From the NCBI GenBank assembly GCA_020073205.1, contig JAIQFR010000046.1:1-33140 (forward strand): DNA of 33,140 nt. The letters are read 5' to 3'. Position numbers and translations under genes: made by a program. Shown piece after piece: positions 24,766-33,140 of this stretch. Numbering within the stretch: the stretch's first letter is position 1; every line of letters starts with the position of its first letter. Origin of the DNA: Terriglobia bacterium (lineage in GTDB: Bacteria; Acidobacteriota; Polarisedimenticolia; Polarisedimenticolales; JAIQFR01). Under the pieces are notes generated by a model that had not been told where the DNA came from, searched no databases, and was given only the letters and a program-made list of their open reading frames with translations.

Positions 24766-25131
24766 GCCAGCAGCTCGCGTCACCGCCGTTCGTGAGGACC
24801 TGCGCGTAGGACGCGTCGGTTCGCAGACGTGTCCTAAGCGCAGGGGCGGGGGTCCGGGGGCAGAGCCCTCGGAGGCTCACGGCCCCTCCGGAGCCGCCGA
24901 GGCTCCGCCCCGGACCCCGCAACCGCGATTCACGACGGCCTGAGAAACGGCCGCCGCGAATCGCGGTTTCTTTTTGCAGAACTACCGCAGCGCCTGGATT
25001 GGATCCGAAAGTAGAGCCCTTCGGTGCGGCGGCGGTCCCCCGCCGCTGCTACGAAGGGCCCCGGGGGTCCGGGGGTGGAACCCCCGGAGGATCCACGAGA
25101 GACCTGACTCTAGCCGCGAACTCCCTCCCGC
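24766..25131. other. Convergent intergenic region packed with GC-rich inverted repeats
   Basis: No gene is seen. From left to right it holds a long imperfect hairpin (24846-24920), a terminator (24921-24976), a hairpin GCCCTTCG/CGAAGGGC with an inner GCGGCGGCGG stem (25016-25059) and TCCGGGGG/CCCCCGGA (25068-25088). The motif GGGGGTCCGGGGG followed by a G/C-rich complement occurs twice (24849, about 25063), so it is probably a dispersed repeat in this genome. Confidence 0.6.
24921..24976 (+). terminator. Rho-independent terminator after wrbA
   Basis: Arms AACCGCGATTC (24921-24931) and GAATCGCGGTT (24958-24968) pair perfectly around an inner GGCC/GGCC hairpin, and TCTTTTTG follows. Confidence 0.75.
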
Positions 25132-25878
25132 TCAATCCAGCGGGATGACGAGGTCGGGCCTCATCGGCTTGACCTCGAGGTGGTTCTCGACGCCGCGCAC
25201 CCCGTTGACGCCCAGGACCAGCCGCTCCGCCCGCTTGCGGTCGTAGAGACGGGCGACGCTGCCCTCGAGCGTCACGACCCCGTCCTTGACGGTAGGCTGG
25301 ATCTTCCCCGACACGCGGACGAACGAGCCGGCCCCGAGGATCGCGGTGACCGCCTTGAGGATGAACGCGTCGTCCTTCGCAGGGGTCTCGATCCGGTCGC
25401 TCACCGCGACGACCCCTTCGGTGCGCGCGGCCACATCGGCGGCGGCGAAGCGCACCCGCGCGTCGTCGACCTTCCCGGTGAGGGTCACGGTCCCCGCGTC
25501 GACGCTCACCCCGAGGCCGGCTGCGGCGACCTCCGGGTGGTCCTCGAAGCTCCGTTTCACGGCCGACCCGATGGCCGCGTCGCTCCCGCCGCGGGACTCG
25601 AGGTCGATCCGGCTCTCGACCTCGACGACGTCACGCACTTTGGCGGCGAGGTCGGTCGCCTCCCACGCCTGCGAGAGCGTGCGAACATGCCCGGTGAGGA
25701 CCACGCGCCCGTCATGCACCCTCGCATCGATCCCGAGATGGCCGAGGATCGCCGACCGCCGGAGCTGCTCCGATACCCTGCGCGTCATCTCGGAGTCCTC
25801 CGCGGGGCCTCCGAATGCGGCGGCTGCGACGACCATCGCGGACAAGACGGCGAGCCCGGTGGGTAGGTGGCTTCTCAT
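25132..25878 (-). CDS. Exported protein with three BON domains
   Basis: A 248-residue protein. ATG 25876-25878 has GAGGACA six bases upstream and starts a signal peptide, [24 protein letters not shown]. Three BON (OsmY-type) repeats follow, each with the helix plus V-x-G-x-V-x-L-x-G pattern: [20 protein letters not shown] (about 81-100), [20 protein letters not shown] (about 150) and [20 protein letters not shown] (about 210). BON domains bind phospholipid or polysaccharide; OsmY-type proteins stabilise the envelope under stress. A longer frame to 25965 lacks a ribosome site. It is divergent from the DUF423 gene. Confidence 0.88.
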   Translation of the reverse strand: MRSHLPTGLAVLSAMVVAAAAFGGPAEDSEMTRRVSEQLRRSAILGHLGIDARVHDGRVVLTGHVRTLSQAWEATDLAAKVRDVVEVESRIDLESRGGSDAAIGSAVKRSFEDHPEVAAAGLGVSVDAGTVTLTGKVDDARVRFAAADVAARTEGVVAVSDRIETPAKDDAFILKAVTAILGAGSFVRVSGKIQPTVKDGVVTLEGSVARLYDRKRAERLVLGVNGVRGVENHLEVKPMRPDLVIPLD

Positions 25879-25967
25879 GCGGGTGTCCTCCTGACCCGAG
25901 CATAGCGCTCCGCGCCCCAGGGGTCCAAGATCGGGACGACGGTCTCGGCGAACGGAGGGAGGCAACC

Positions 25968-26336
25968 ATGGCAGGTGGGTGGTTCGCGGCGGGTGCTATC
26001 GCGGCGGCCTTGGGGGTGGTGCTTGGCGCTTTCGGCGCCCACGGGCTGAAAGACCGGGTGGCCCCGGACCTCCTGGCGATCTACGAGACCGGCGTGCGCT
26101 ACCACCTGGTGCACGCGCTCGCGCTCCTCGCGGTCGGCTGGGCGGCGGAGCGCTGGCCGGGGCCCTGGGCGTCGGCGGCCGGTTGGCTCTTCCTCGCGGG
26201 GATCCTGGTGTTCTCGGGGAGCCTCTATCTGCTCGCGTTGACCGGCGCACGGTGGCTCGGGGCGGTCACCCCGCTCGGCGGGCTGGTCTTCATCGCCGGC
26301 TGGATCGCCCTCGCGATCGCCTCCCTCAGAGGGTAG
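25968..26336 (+). CDS. DUF423 family small membrane protein
   Basis: A 122-residue protein with about four membrane helices. The family signature [12 protein letters not shown] lies at residues 20-31, followed by [20 protein letters not shown] and [17 protein letters not shown] near the end. GGAGGGAGG stands six bases before the ATG. E. coli YgdD is the known relative; function is not established. It ends 6 bp from the convergent Crp/Fnr gene. Confidence 0.9.
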   Translation: MAGGWFAAGAIAAALGVVLGAFGAHGLKDRVAPDLLAIYETGVRYHLVHALALLAVGWAAERWPGPWASAAGWLFLAGILVFSGSLYLLALTGARWLGAVTPLGGLVFIAGWIALAIASLRG

Positions 26337-26342
26337 GTAGGG

Positions 26343-27053
26343 CTAGATCAGCCGCTCGAGGCGGCCGAGGTCGAGGAACGTGACCTTGGGGCCGTCCACG
26401 GCGACGATCTTCTCGCGGATCAGGCGTGCGAAGGAGCGGGACAGGGTCTCGTGGACCGTGCCCAGGTACGAGGCGAGCGAGCCTTTCGCCAGCGGGAGGG
26501 TCAGCGCCGGCCGTGGATCGCGCCGCCGGCCGGCCTTGTCCAGCTCGTCCAGGAGGTAGCGGGCCAGCCTCGACGTGACCTCGCGCAGGGTGACCCCCTC
26601 GAGCTGCTGGCTCAGCTCCCTCAGGCGGACCGCGAACCCCTTCAACAGCTCCCACGCCACCTCGGGGTGCTGCTTGAGGAACGGGAGAAACTTGTCCCGC
26701 GGCAGGAACATCACCTCGCTGTCGCGGGTCACCCGGCCGTGCGCCGGGTAGCGGGCCTCGGGCTCCTCGAACATCGGGTCCTCGGCGATCGAGTCGCCAG
26801 GGCGGCAAACGTGGAGGATCAGCATCCGCCCGTCGCCGGAGAGCTTGTACACCACGGCGAGGCCGCTCAGGATCACGTACATCCCGCGGTACGGCTCCCC
26901 GTCGCCGAACAGCGTCTCCTTCCGCCGCAGCGGAACGATGCGCGAGAGGCCGGCCAGGCGGTCCAGGTCCTCGTCCTCGAGCTCGGCGAACAGCGGCACG
27001 CGCCTCAACCGGTCCCGGGTGCTCTCGTGAACGTCGCTAACGCCTTCGCCCAT
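26343..27053 (-). CDS. Crp/Fnr-family transcriptional regulator
   Basis: A 236-residue regulator. The N-terminal cNMP-like beta-roll covers about 15-130 (LFAELEDEDLDRLAGLSRIV, then GDGEPYRGMYVILSGLAVVY). A dimer helix (KFLPFLKQHPEVAWELLKGF) and a winged helix-turn-helix with LASYLGTVHETLSRSFARLI as the recognition region follow. Cysteines for an Fnr-type iron-sulfur cluster are absent from the N-terminus, so it is not an oxygen-sensing FNR of the classic kind. The beta-roll lacks an obvious cAMP-binding R-x-x-E, so the ligand is unknown. A promoter with TTGACA lies 40-70 bp upstream. Confidence 0.9.
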   Translation of the reverse strand: MGEGVSDVHESTRDRLRRVPLFAELEDEDLDRLAGLSRIVPLRRKETLFGDGEPYRGMYVILSGLAVVYKLSGDGRMLILHVCRPGDSIAEDPMFEEPEARYPAHGRVTRDSEVMFLPRDKFLPFLKQHPEVAWELLKGFAVRLRELSQQLEGVTLREVTSRLARYLLDELDKAGRRRDPRPALTLPLAKGSLASYLGTVHETLSRSFARLIREKIVAVDGPKVTFLDLGRLERLI

Positions 27054-27092
27054 GTCGCCTCGTCCGCTCGCTGGGCAGGGGCCCGAAGGTCA

Positions 27093-27122
27093 AGTAAACC
27101 CGGTCGGGGTGGTGGGTGTCAA
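27093..27122 (-). promoter_or_regulatory. Promoter for the Crp/Fnr gene
   Basis: On the minus strand, TTGACA (27122-27117), an 18-bp spacer and TTTACT (27098-27093) stand about 40 bp before the start codon. Confidence 0.5.
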
Positions 27123-27142
27123 CCGGTCGGATTCTCGTCGTC

Positions 27143-27181
27143 GCGCGCCGCGCCGCGGGACGGCTCCCGTGGCGCGACGCG
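27143..27181 (-). terminator. Hairpin after rpoD, possible terminator
   Basis: GCGCGCCGCGCCGCGGG and CCCGTGGCGCGACGCGC pair over 17 bp with two G-T pairs, 13 bp past the rpoD stop. There is no T-run on the minus strand, so it is a weak candidate for intrinsic termination. Confidence 0.35.
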
Positions 27182-27193
27182 CAACGGCCGGTT

Positions 27194-28927
<1,734 letters not shown>

Positions 28928-28952
28928 CTCTCCTCGCAGGCCGATCGCTCCC

Positions 28953-30686
28953 TCAGCTCAGGGCGTCGATCTGCCGTCCGAGCTGCTGCTTGCGCAGCAG
29001 CAGGGCATCCACCGCCGCCGGATCGGCGGTCCGTTCGATGGCGCGCTGAAGCTCGCGCCGCTCCCGGACCAGCCGCTCGAGCCGGAGCGCCTTGACGCAG
29101 CCCTCGACCTCGTCCTCACGGATCTCGGGCCCTTCGCGAAAGGCGATCCAGGTGAGCAGCTCCCGGTCCTCCTCGGCGTCCAGGGTTTCCAGGACCTCGG
29201 GCAGCTTCACCTCCTTTCCCTCCTCCAGGTGAAGGAGGATGGCGTCCACGATCCGCCCGACACGGGTACCGACAAGGTCGGCGGGCTCCAGCTGCGCGAG
29301 CGCCCCCGACCGTCCATCGCCGAGACGAAGGAGGACGGCCACCAGCCTGGCCTCCGCCTCCCGAATCGGCTCGCGGTCGAATTGGCGCTGCCGGATCCCG
29401 GGGCGCGCGGCGCGGAGCGCCGACTTCAATTCTTGAAGCACCAAATCGTCTTCGATCCTCAGGGCGTCCGCCAGGAGCCCGGCCCACGAAGCCCGCTCGA
29501 CCGGGCTCTCGAGCCGGGCAATACGGGGGAGCAGCGCGTTGATCGCCGCCACCTTCTCCTCGGTCCGGCCGAGGTCCCGCGAGGAGCACTCGCGGCGAAC
29601 GAGGTATTCGAGCCATCCCGGCGCCTGTTTGACGAGCCGCTCGAACGAAGCGGCGCCTTCCTTCCGGACGTAGTCGTCGGGGTCCATCCCGGTGGGTAGC
29701 TCGACCGCTCGCACGTCGAACTTCCGCTCCAGCAGGAGGTCGAGCGACCTCTGGGTCGCGGCGGCGCCGGCGGCGTCGCCGTCATAGCAGACCACGACGC
29801 GCCCGGTGTAGCGGGAGAGCAGGCGGGCCTGGTTCGGGGTAAACGCGGTTCCGAGCGACGCCACCGAGTGCTCGAACCCCCCTTGCCGGAGCGCAGCGAG
29901 ATCCAGATACCCTTCGACCACGATCGCGTACCCCTCCCTGCGGATCGGTTCTTTCGCGTCGTCGAGCCCGTAGAGGTGGTCCCCCTTCACGTACGCAGGA
30001 GTCTCCGGAGAGTTCAGATATTTCGGCTCGGCGTCCCCCAGGGCGCGCCCACCGAAGGCGAGGGTCCGTCCCGCGACGTCCCGGATCGGGAACATCAATC
30101 GGTGCCGGAACCGGTCGTATTCCCCCTGGCCCTCCTTCCTGGGGATCGCGAGGCCGCTCTCGACCACTTCCTGCGGCTTGAACCGGCGGGAGAGGAGGTG
30201 CGTCCGGAGCGATTCCCAGGCGTCGGGTGCATAACCCAAGCCGAGCCGGGAGGCGGTCTCGAGCGCGATGCCGCGGTGGGCCAGGTATTGCCTCGAAAGA
30301 TGCCCCGTGGCTTCGTCCCGCAGTTTGGCCTTGAAGAACCCCTCGGCTTCCCTGTGGAGGTCGAGCACCCTGGAGCGGACGTCGTTCTCCGGCTTACGCG
30401 CCGCCGGAAGGGGGACCCCCCAGCGATGGGCCAGGAGTTCGACGGCCTCCGTGAATCCGACCTTCTCGTAAAGCATGACGAACTTGAAGATGTCGCCGCC
30501 CGTGTGACAGCCGAAGCAATAGAACAGTTGCAGGGCCGGATCGACCGAGAAGGACGGAGTCTTTTCCTGGTGGAATGGACACAACCCCTTAAGCCTGGAG
30601 CCCGCCGGCTTCAGGGGAACGTAATCCGAAACCAATCTCGCGATGTCGCCGGCGCGCCGTACCGCATCGACGAAGTCCTTGCTCAT
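28953..30686 (-). CDS. dnaG: DNA primase
   Basis: A 577-residue primase that makes RNA primers for replication. The zinc-binding domain has a CHC2 set: Cys36, His39, Cys57 and Cys60 ([12 protein letters not shown] then [10 protein letters not shown]). The TOPRIM catalytic core has [18 protein letters not shown], with the catalytic Glu, and [10 protein letters not shown] with the metal-binding Asp pair. The C-terminal helical region (about 430-577) would contact DnaB. ATG 30684-30686 is preferred over the upstream TTG at 30698 because it begins the conserved [18 protein letters not shown]. Ribosome site is weak, consistent with low primase output in this operon. Confidence 0.97.
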   Translation of the reverse strand: MSKDFVDAVRRAGDIARLVSDYVPLKPAGSRLKGLCPFHQEKTPSFSVDPALQLFYCFGCHTGGDIFKFVMLYEKVGFTEAVELLAHRWGVPLPAARKPENDVRSRVLDLHREAEGFFKAKLRDEATGHLSRQYLAHRGIALETASRLGLGYAPDAWESLRTHLLSRRFKPQEVVESGLAIPRKEGQGEYDRFRHRLMFPIRDVAGRTLAFGGRALGDAEPKYLNSPETPAYVKGDHLYGLDDAKEPIRREGYAIVVEGYLDLAALRQGGFEHSVASLGTAFTPNQARLLSRYTGRVVVCYDGDAAGAAATQRSLDLLLERKFDVRAVELPTGMDPDDYVRKEGAASFERLVKQAPGWLEYLVRRECSSRDLGRTEEKVAAINALLPRIARLESPVERASWAGLLADALRIEDDLVLQELKSALRAARPGIRQRQFDREPIREAEARLVAVLLRLGDGRSGALAQLEPADLVGTRVGRIVDAILLHLEEGKEVKLPEVLETLDAEEDRELLTWIAFREGPEIREDEVEGCVKALRLERLVRERRELQRAIERTADPAAVDALLLRKQQLGRQIDALS

Positions 30687-30723
30687 CGGAACGCCCAAGG
30701 GGCCACCCGCCGCGCCCGTCTCG

Positions 30724-30749
30724 CCGGCCGGGGATACCCGGCCGGCGGT
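30724..30749 (-). terminator. Hairpin between rpsU and dnaG, possible attenuator
   Basis: Arms CGCCGGCCGGG and CCCGGCCGGCG form a perfect 11-bp stem with a 4-nt loop in the 73-bp gap. No T-run follows on the minus strand. In E. coli an internal terminator at this place lowers dnaG expression relative to rpsU (established). Here the position matches and the role is inferred. Confidence 0.5.
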
Positions 30750-30759
30750 TCGGGTGGGA

Positions 30760-30966
30760 TCAAGCGTTGCTCTTACGCTCCTGGGCCAGACGCTTGAGCA
30801 GCTTCTTCCGCGCCGCGAGGGCCTTGCGCTTCTTCTTGACGCTAGGCTTCTCGTAATGCTGGCGCTTCTTGATCTCGGTCAGAATGCCCGACTTCTCGCA
30901 TTTCCTCTTGAAGCGTTTCAGGGCATTCTCGAGGCTCTCGTCCTCGCGGACCTTGATCAGCGGCAT
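30760..30966 (-). CDS. rpsU: 30S ribosomal protein S21
   Basis: A 68-residue basic protein, [20 protein letters not shown] through [20 protein letters not shown] to a lysine/arginine-rich end, which is the S21 family throughout. S21 helps the 30S subunit pair with the Shine-Dalgarno sequence. ATG 30964-30966 is chosen because MPL-I-K-V begins the family; a GTG four codons upstream is possible. First gene of the macromolecular synthesis operon, with its promoter at 31045-31073. Confidence 0.97.
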   Translation of the reverse strand: MPLIKVREDESLENALKRFKRKCEKSGILTEIKKRQHYEKPSVKKKRKALAARKKLLKRLAQERKSNA

Positions 30967-31044
30967 GGATCCGATCACCCCACTTTCGTCGCTGGTTACC
31001 GCGTCCCATGGCGCGGGCCGGGACCGCCGCGTCGCAAAACGTTT

Positions 31045-31073
31045 AGTCTAACCGACGCTGCGCCCGCCGTCAA
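31045..31073 (-). promoter_or_regulatory. Promoter of the rpsU-dnaG-rpoD operon
   Basis: On the minus strand, TTGACG (31073-31068), a 17-bp spacer and TAGACT (31050-31045) form a good sigma-70 promoter. It predicts a leader of about 70 nt before rpsU. Confidence 0.6.
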
Positions 31074-31290
31074 CACTCATCAGCTCGGTCATTCCCGGCA
31101 AAACCCAGCGAATAGTTGGGGCTACAGCCTCCGGTGCGACAAACACATGCCGCCCCTCCCCCTGGGGACGACCCGGCGCACCGGTCGAAATTGCGTCGAG
31201 CCCAATAACGACTGTTATATATGGGTCAGGTATGACGCAGTCAAGGAATTTCAATCGCTCGACAGCAACTCGTGGTGCACATGAGCAACG
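31074..31290. other. Intergenic region between larB and the rpsU promoter
   Basis: No gene is seen. It contains an AT-rich TTATATAT at about 31214, and GAGCAAC/GTTGCTC arms (31283-31307) that overlap the end of larB. Neither has a clear function. Confidence 0.4.
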
Positions 31291-32061
31291 CTACCTTTTT
31301 GTTGCTCTTGACGGGCGCCCTCGATTGATCAGGGCCGCCAGGCAGCCTGCTCCGAACCCATTGTCGATGTTGACCACTGCGACACCGGACGCGCACGAGT
31401 TGAGCATGGCCATGAGGGCCGCCCAGCCTCCCGCGCCGGTGCCGTAGCCGGTACTGGTCGGCACCCCGATCACGGGACAGTCCACGAGGCCCGCGACGAC
31501 CGATGGGAGCGCTCCCTCCATTCCGGCCACCACCACGATCACGCGCGCCCTCAACATGGCTTCGCGATGCGCCATCAGCCGGTGGAGCCCGGCCACCCCG
31601 ACATCGTAGATCCGCCGGACGTCGTGACCCATGACGCTCGCGGTCAGCGCCGCCTCCTCGGCCACGGGCAGGTCCGATGTCCCTGCGCTGATCACCACGA
31701 CCCCGGGGCGGCCCGCACGCCTTCGGCCGGACCGAAGCACGACGGCGCGGGCGGCAACGTGACTCTCGAGCCGGGGGAACGTCCGCCCCAGGGCCTGGTG
31801 GACGTCGGGACCGACCCGGGTCACGAGAACCGTCTGGCCGTCGGAGTGAAGTCGCTTCACGATCGTCTCGATCTGCTCGACGGTCTTGCCGGCTCCGTAG
31901 ACGACCTCCGGGAAACCCCGCCGGAGCGCGCGGTGGAGATCCAGGGCGGCGAAGCCGAGATCGGCGACGTGTCCGTGGCGAAGCCGCTCCATCGCCTCCG
32001 CCACGCCGACCCTTCCCGCGCGGACACCGCGAAGCATCCTTTTCAGATCCTCTCTCTCCAT
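31291..32061 (-). CDS. larB: LarB, pyridinium-3,5-biscarboxylic acid mononucleotide synthase (nickel pincer cofactor synthesis)
   Basis: A 256-residue protein that carboxylates and hydrolyses nicotinic acid adenine dinucleotide as the first step towards the nickel pincer nucleotide cofactor of lactate racemase and related enzymes. The C-terminal half is PurE-like: VVVISAGTSDLPVAEEAALT, then GHDVRRIYDVGVAGLHRLM, VVVAGMEGALPSVVAGLV and GVPTSTGYG. The N-terminal ELKRML-type helices and GFPEVVYGAGKTVEQI are LarB-specific. ATG 32059-32061 has GGGAGG upstream. LarC and LarE, needed for the later steps, are not in the window. Confidence 0.93.
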   Translation of the reverse strand: MEREDLKRMLRGVRAGRVGVAEAMERLRHGHVADLGFAALDLHRALRRGFPEVVYGAGKTVEQIETIVKRLHSDGQTVLVTRVGPDVHQALGRTFPRLESHVAARAVVLRSGRRRAGRPGVVVISAGTSDLPVAEEAALTASVMGHDVRRIYDVGVAGLHRLMAHREAMLRARVIVVVAGMEGALPSVVAGLVDCPVIGVPTSTGYGTGAGGWAALMAMLNSCASGVAVVNIDNGFGAGCLAALINRGRPSRATKR

Positions 32062-32080
32062 CGGAACCTCCCGCCGCGCC

Positions 32081-32110
32081 TTGACTCCTCGCTCCACTCC
32101 ACCCTAGCAT
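32081..32110 (+). promoter_or_regulatory. Promoter for the PilZ gene
   Basis: TTGACT (32081-32086), an 18-bp spacer and TAGCAT (32105-32110) lie just before the ribosome site AGGAGG at 32120-32125, so the leader would be very short. Confidence 0.5.
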
Positions 32111-32132
32111 GGGGCCAACAGGAGGAAGCACC

Positions 32133-32510
32133 TTGAGTCGCATGTATCCCGATCGGCGCCCCCGTCCGGAGCGCCGCTCCCACGCCAGGTTCGAGCGCTC
32201 GGTCGAACTCCAGGGAACACCGGAGTCCGGCGGGGTCGTGGCGAGAATGACCGCCGACGACCTCTCGCTCGGGGGCCTGCACTGCTCGTCGTCGATGGAC
32301 TTCCCGGAGATGACCCGCCTCGCCGTCCGCCTCATGCTTCCCGAGCGCGGCTCCGTGGCCGTCGAGCCGCTCGAGGTCGAGGCGGTCGTCGTCCGACGCC
32401 GCGAGCTCCCGTCGGCGGGCGGCAACGGTCGCTTCGAGCTCGCGCTGTTCTTCTCGGGGATGAGCGACGCCCAGCGCGAGAGGCTGGCGCGGTTCCTCGC
32501 CATCGCCTGA
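32133..32510 (+). CDS. PilZ-domain protein (probable c-di-GMP binding)
   Basis: A 125-residue single-domain protein. An arginine-rich N-terminus with ERRSHARFERSVEL supplies the R-x-x-x-R type c-di-GMP contact, and DDLSLGGLHCSS supplies the D/N-x-S-x-x-G motif. The rest is a beta barrel ending in GMSDAQRERLARFLA. TTG 32133 is preferred as start because AGGAGG lies seven bases upstream; ATG 32109 lies on the predicted -10 element and so would not be transcribed, and ATG 32142 is the alternative. It probably acts as a small c-di-GMP effector for motility or envelope functions. Target unknown. Confidence 0.82.
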   Translation: MSRMYPDRRPRPERRSHARFERSVELQGTPESGGVVARMTADDLSLGGLHCSSSMDFPEMTRLAVRLMLPERGSVAVEPLEVEAVVVRRRELPSAGGNGRFELALFFSGMSDAQRERLARFLAIA

Positions 32511-32570
32511 TCGCTTCGATCCGGTCCATCGGAAACCCGCTCCGGACGCGGGTTTTGGTGCGCGTTTCCC

Positions 32571-32599
32571 TTGACACCGGCCGCGGGGAAGGATGTAAT
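32571..32599 (+). promoter_or_regulatory. Strong sigma-70 promoter for the HU gene
   Basis: A consensus TTGACA (32571-32576), 17-bp spacer and TGTAAT (32594-32599) lie 58 bp before the start codon. Confidence 0.75.
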
Positions 32600-32656
32600 C
32601 CCCCCGACGCCGCGGCGGATCCGCGGCGACCTTACGACGGAAGGAGGTGACAAGGA

Positions 32657-32932
32657 ATGAACAAGGCGGCGCTGATCGGGAAGATCGCCGAGGACGCGGG
32701 CGTCACGCGGAGCGCGGCGGCGACGGCGATGAACAGCCTCATCGAGGGGATCACGCACTCCCTCAAGAGGGGACAGCGAGTCACTCTCGTCGGCTTCGGC
32801 ACGTTCGCGGTGAGCAAGCGCAAGGCTCGCATCGGGCGGAATCCGCAGACCGGCGAGTCGATCAAGATCAAGGCCAAGAAGGGCGTGCGCTTCAAGGCCG
32901 GCAAACAGCTCGTGGACGGTCTCAACAAGTAG
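32657..32932 (+). CDS. hup: DNA-binding protein HU
   Basis: A 91-residue histone-like protein of the HU/IHF family that bends and compacts DNA as a dimer. It begins MNKAALIGKIAEDAGVTRSA and has the signature VGFGTFAVSKRKARIGRNPQ covering the DNA-binding arms, ending in FKAGKQLVDGLNK. The ribosome site AAGGAGGTGA (32641-32650) is near-perfect and the promoter is close to consensus, as expected for an abundant protein. The arm carries the usual R-x-x-R-x-G-R-N-P-x-T-G, which favours HU over IHF. Confidence 0.96.
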   Translation: MNKAALIGKIAEDAGVTRSAAATAMNSLIEGITHSLKRGQRVTLVGFGTFAVSKRKARIGRNPQTGESIKIKAKKGVRFKAGKQLVDGLNK

Positions 32933-32954
32933 CGCTTCGACCCGAGAATCTTCG

Positions 32955-33012
32955 AACGGGGTCGGAGCTTGAATCTTGCTCGCGCGAGCAAGGACCAGGC
33001 TCCGACCCCGTT
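32955..33012. repeat. Long REP-like inverted repeat after HU
   Basis: Arms AACGGGGTCGGAGC (32955-32968) and GCTCCGACCCCGTT (32999-33012) pair perfectly over 14 bp. A second palindrome CTTGCTCGCGCGAGCAAG sits in the loop, and TTTCTC follows. It can end HU transcription and perhaps also the leftward carrier gene. The GGGGTCGGAG/CTCCGACCCC type is widespread as a dispersed intergenic repeat, often linked to REP-associated tyrosine transposases (recalled, not checked). Confidence 0.7.
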
Positions 33013-33014
33013 TC

Positions 33015-33140
33015 TCACTCCAACACCACCAGGGTGGTTCCTGCCTCCACGGCGCGTCCGGCCTCCACGTGGACGGCGGCCACGCGCCCCGCGCGCGGGG
33101 CGCCGATCTCGTTCTCCATCTTCATCGCCTCGACCACGAC
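33015..33140 (-). CDS. Biotin carboxyl carrier domain, C-terminal 41 residues (partial)
   Basis: The minus-strand frame enters from the right edge and stops with TGA at 33015-33017. It reads VVVEAMKMENEIGAPRAGRV, then AAVHVEAGRAVEAGTTLVVLE. E-A-M-K-M is the biotinylation motif, with the lysine carrying biotin. The following A-P-x-A-G-x-V and E-A-G-x-x-V are the second half of the biotinyl domain. The parent could be a biotin-containing subunit of an acyl-CoA carboxylase, pyruvate carboxylase B or a decarboxylase. Which one cannot be told from this part. Confidence 0.9.
   Translation of the reverse strand, partial: VVVEAMKMENEIGAPRAGRVAAVHVEAGRAVEAGTTLVVLE

Noticed and set aside
24846-25088. 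CRISPR array
   Set aside because: Repeats are two, palindromic and unevenly spaced, with no unique spacers of constant length and no cas genes.
31188-31240. Promoter at the AT-rich TTATATAT
   Set aside because: No properly spaced -35 element and no gene follows in the plus direction. On the minus strand the better promoter is at 31045-31073.
32109-32132. PilZ start at ATG 32109
   Set aside because: This ATG lies on the predicted -10 element and upstream of the AGGAGG, so it would not be in the transcript.

Overview
This is a high-GC bacterial chromosome segment. The right half is ordinary core genome: the rpsU-dnaG-rpoD macromolecular synthesis operon, an HU gene, an M29 aminopeptidase, a tRNA with CAT anticodon, and the end of a biotin carrier gene. 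The left half is a mosaic of accessory metabolism. The species cannot be fixed from sequence alone. High GC, a cytoplasmic group 3b [NiFe] hydrogenase with a cNMP-binding protein in its operon, a quinol NO reductase and LarB would fit an uncultured soil or subsurface lineage such as Acidobacteriota or a relative. That placement is a guess.

Layout. 1-4105: the 5' end of an IS1380-like transposase runs off the left edge and has cut the front off pgm (phosphoglucomutase), which overlaps a complete alpha-glucan phosphorylase gene (glycogen breakdown). 4240-17286: about 13 kb bounded by two copies of a tRNA 3' half. It carries, on the minus strand, a ferredoxin-reductase-like flavoprotein, a GT9 glycosyltransferase and an NDH-2 dehydrogenase. 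On the plus strand it carries a shortened ECF sigma factor, a quinol NO reductase, a peptidase M24 scrap, and the hydrogenase operon hydB - cNMP protein - hydG - hydD - hydA - maturation protease. 17286-21527: about 4.2 kb bounded by the second tRNA 3' copy and the intact tRNA. It holds a DUF4143-type AAA ATPase, a decayed fragment and a 640-residue GHKL (Hsp90-like) ATPase. From 21603 on: M29 aminopeptidase, secreted S9-like hydrolase, WrbA, BON-domain protein, DUF423 protein, Crp/Fnr regulator, rpoD-dnaG-rpsU, larB, PilZ protein, HU and a biotin carrier C-terminus.

The most interesting structure is the tRNA-anchored tandem. Three copies of a 44-bp tRNA 3' segment lie at 4240, 17286 and 21527, with related sequences just inside the ends of each unit. 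No integrase gene is visible. This looks like stepwise accretion of at least two, perhaps three, integrase-less genomic islands at one tRNA. Their cargo is redox and nitrosative-stress metabolism in one unit and a possible defence or housekeeping ATPase pair in the other. Several broken genes (pgm, an SDR scrap fused to the GT9 gene, the M24 scrap, the sigma factor, the 19.1-kb fragment) support repeated recombination here.
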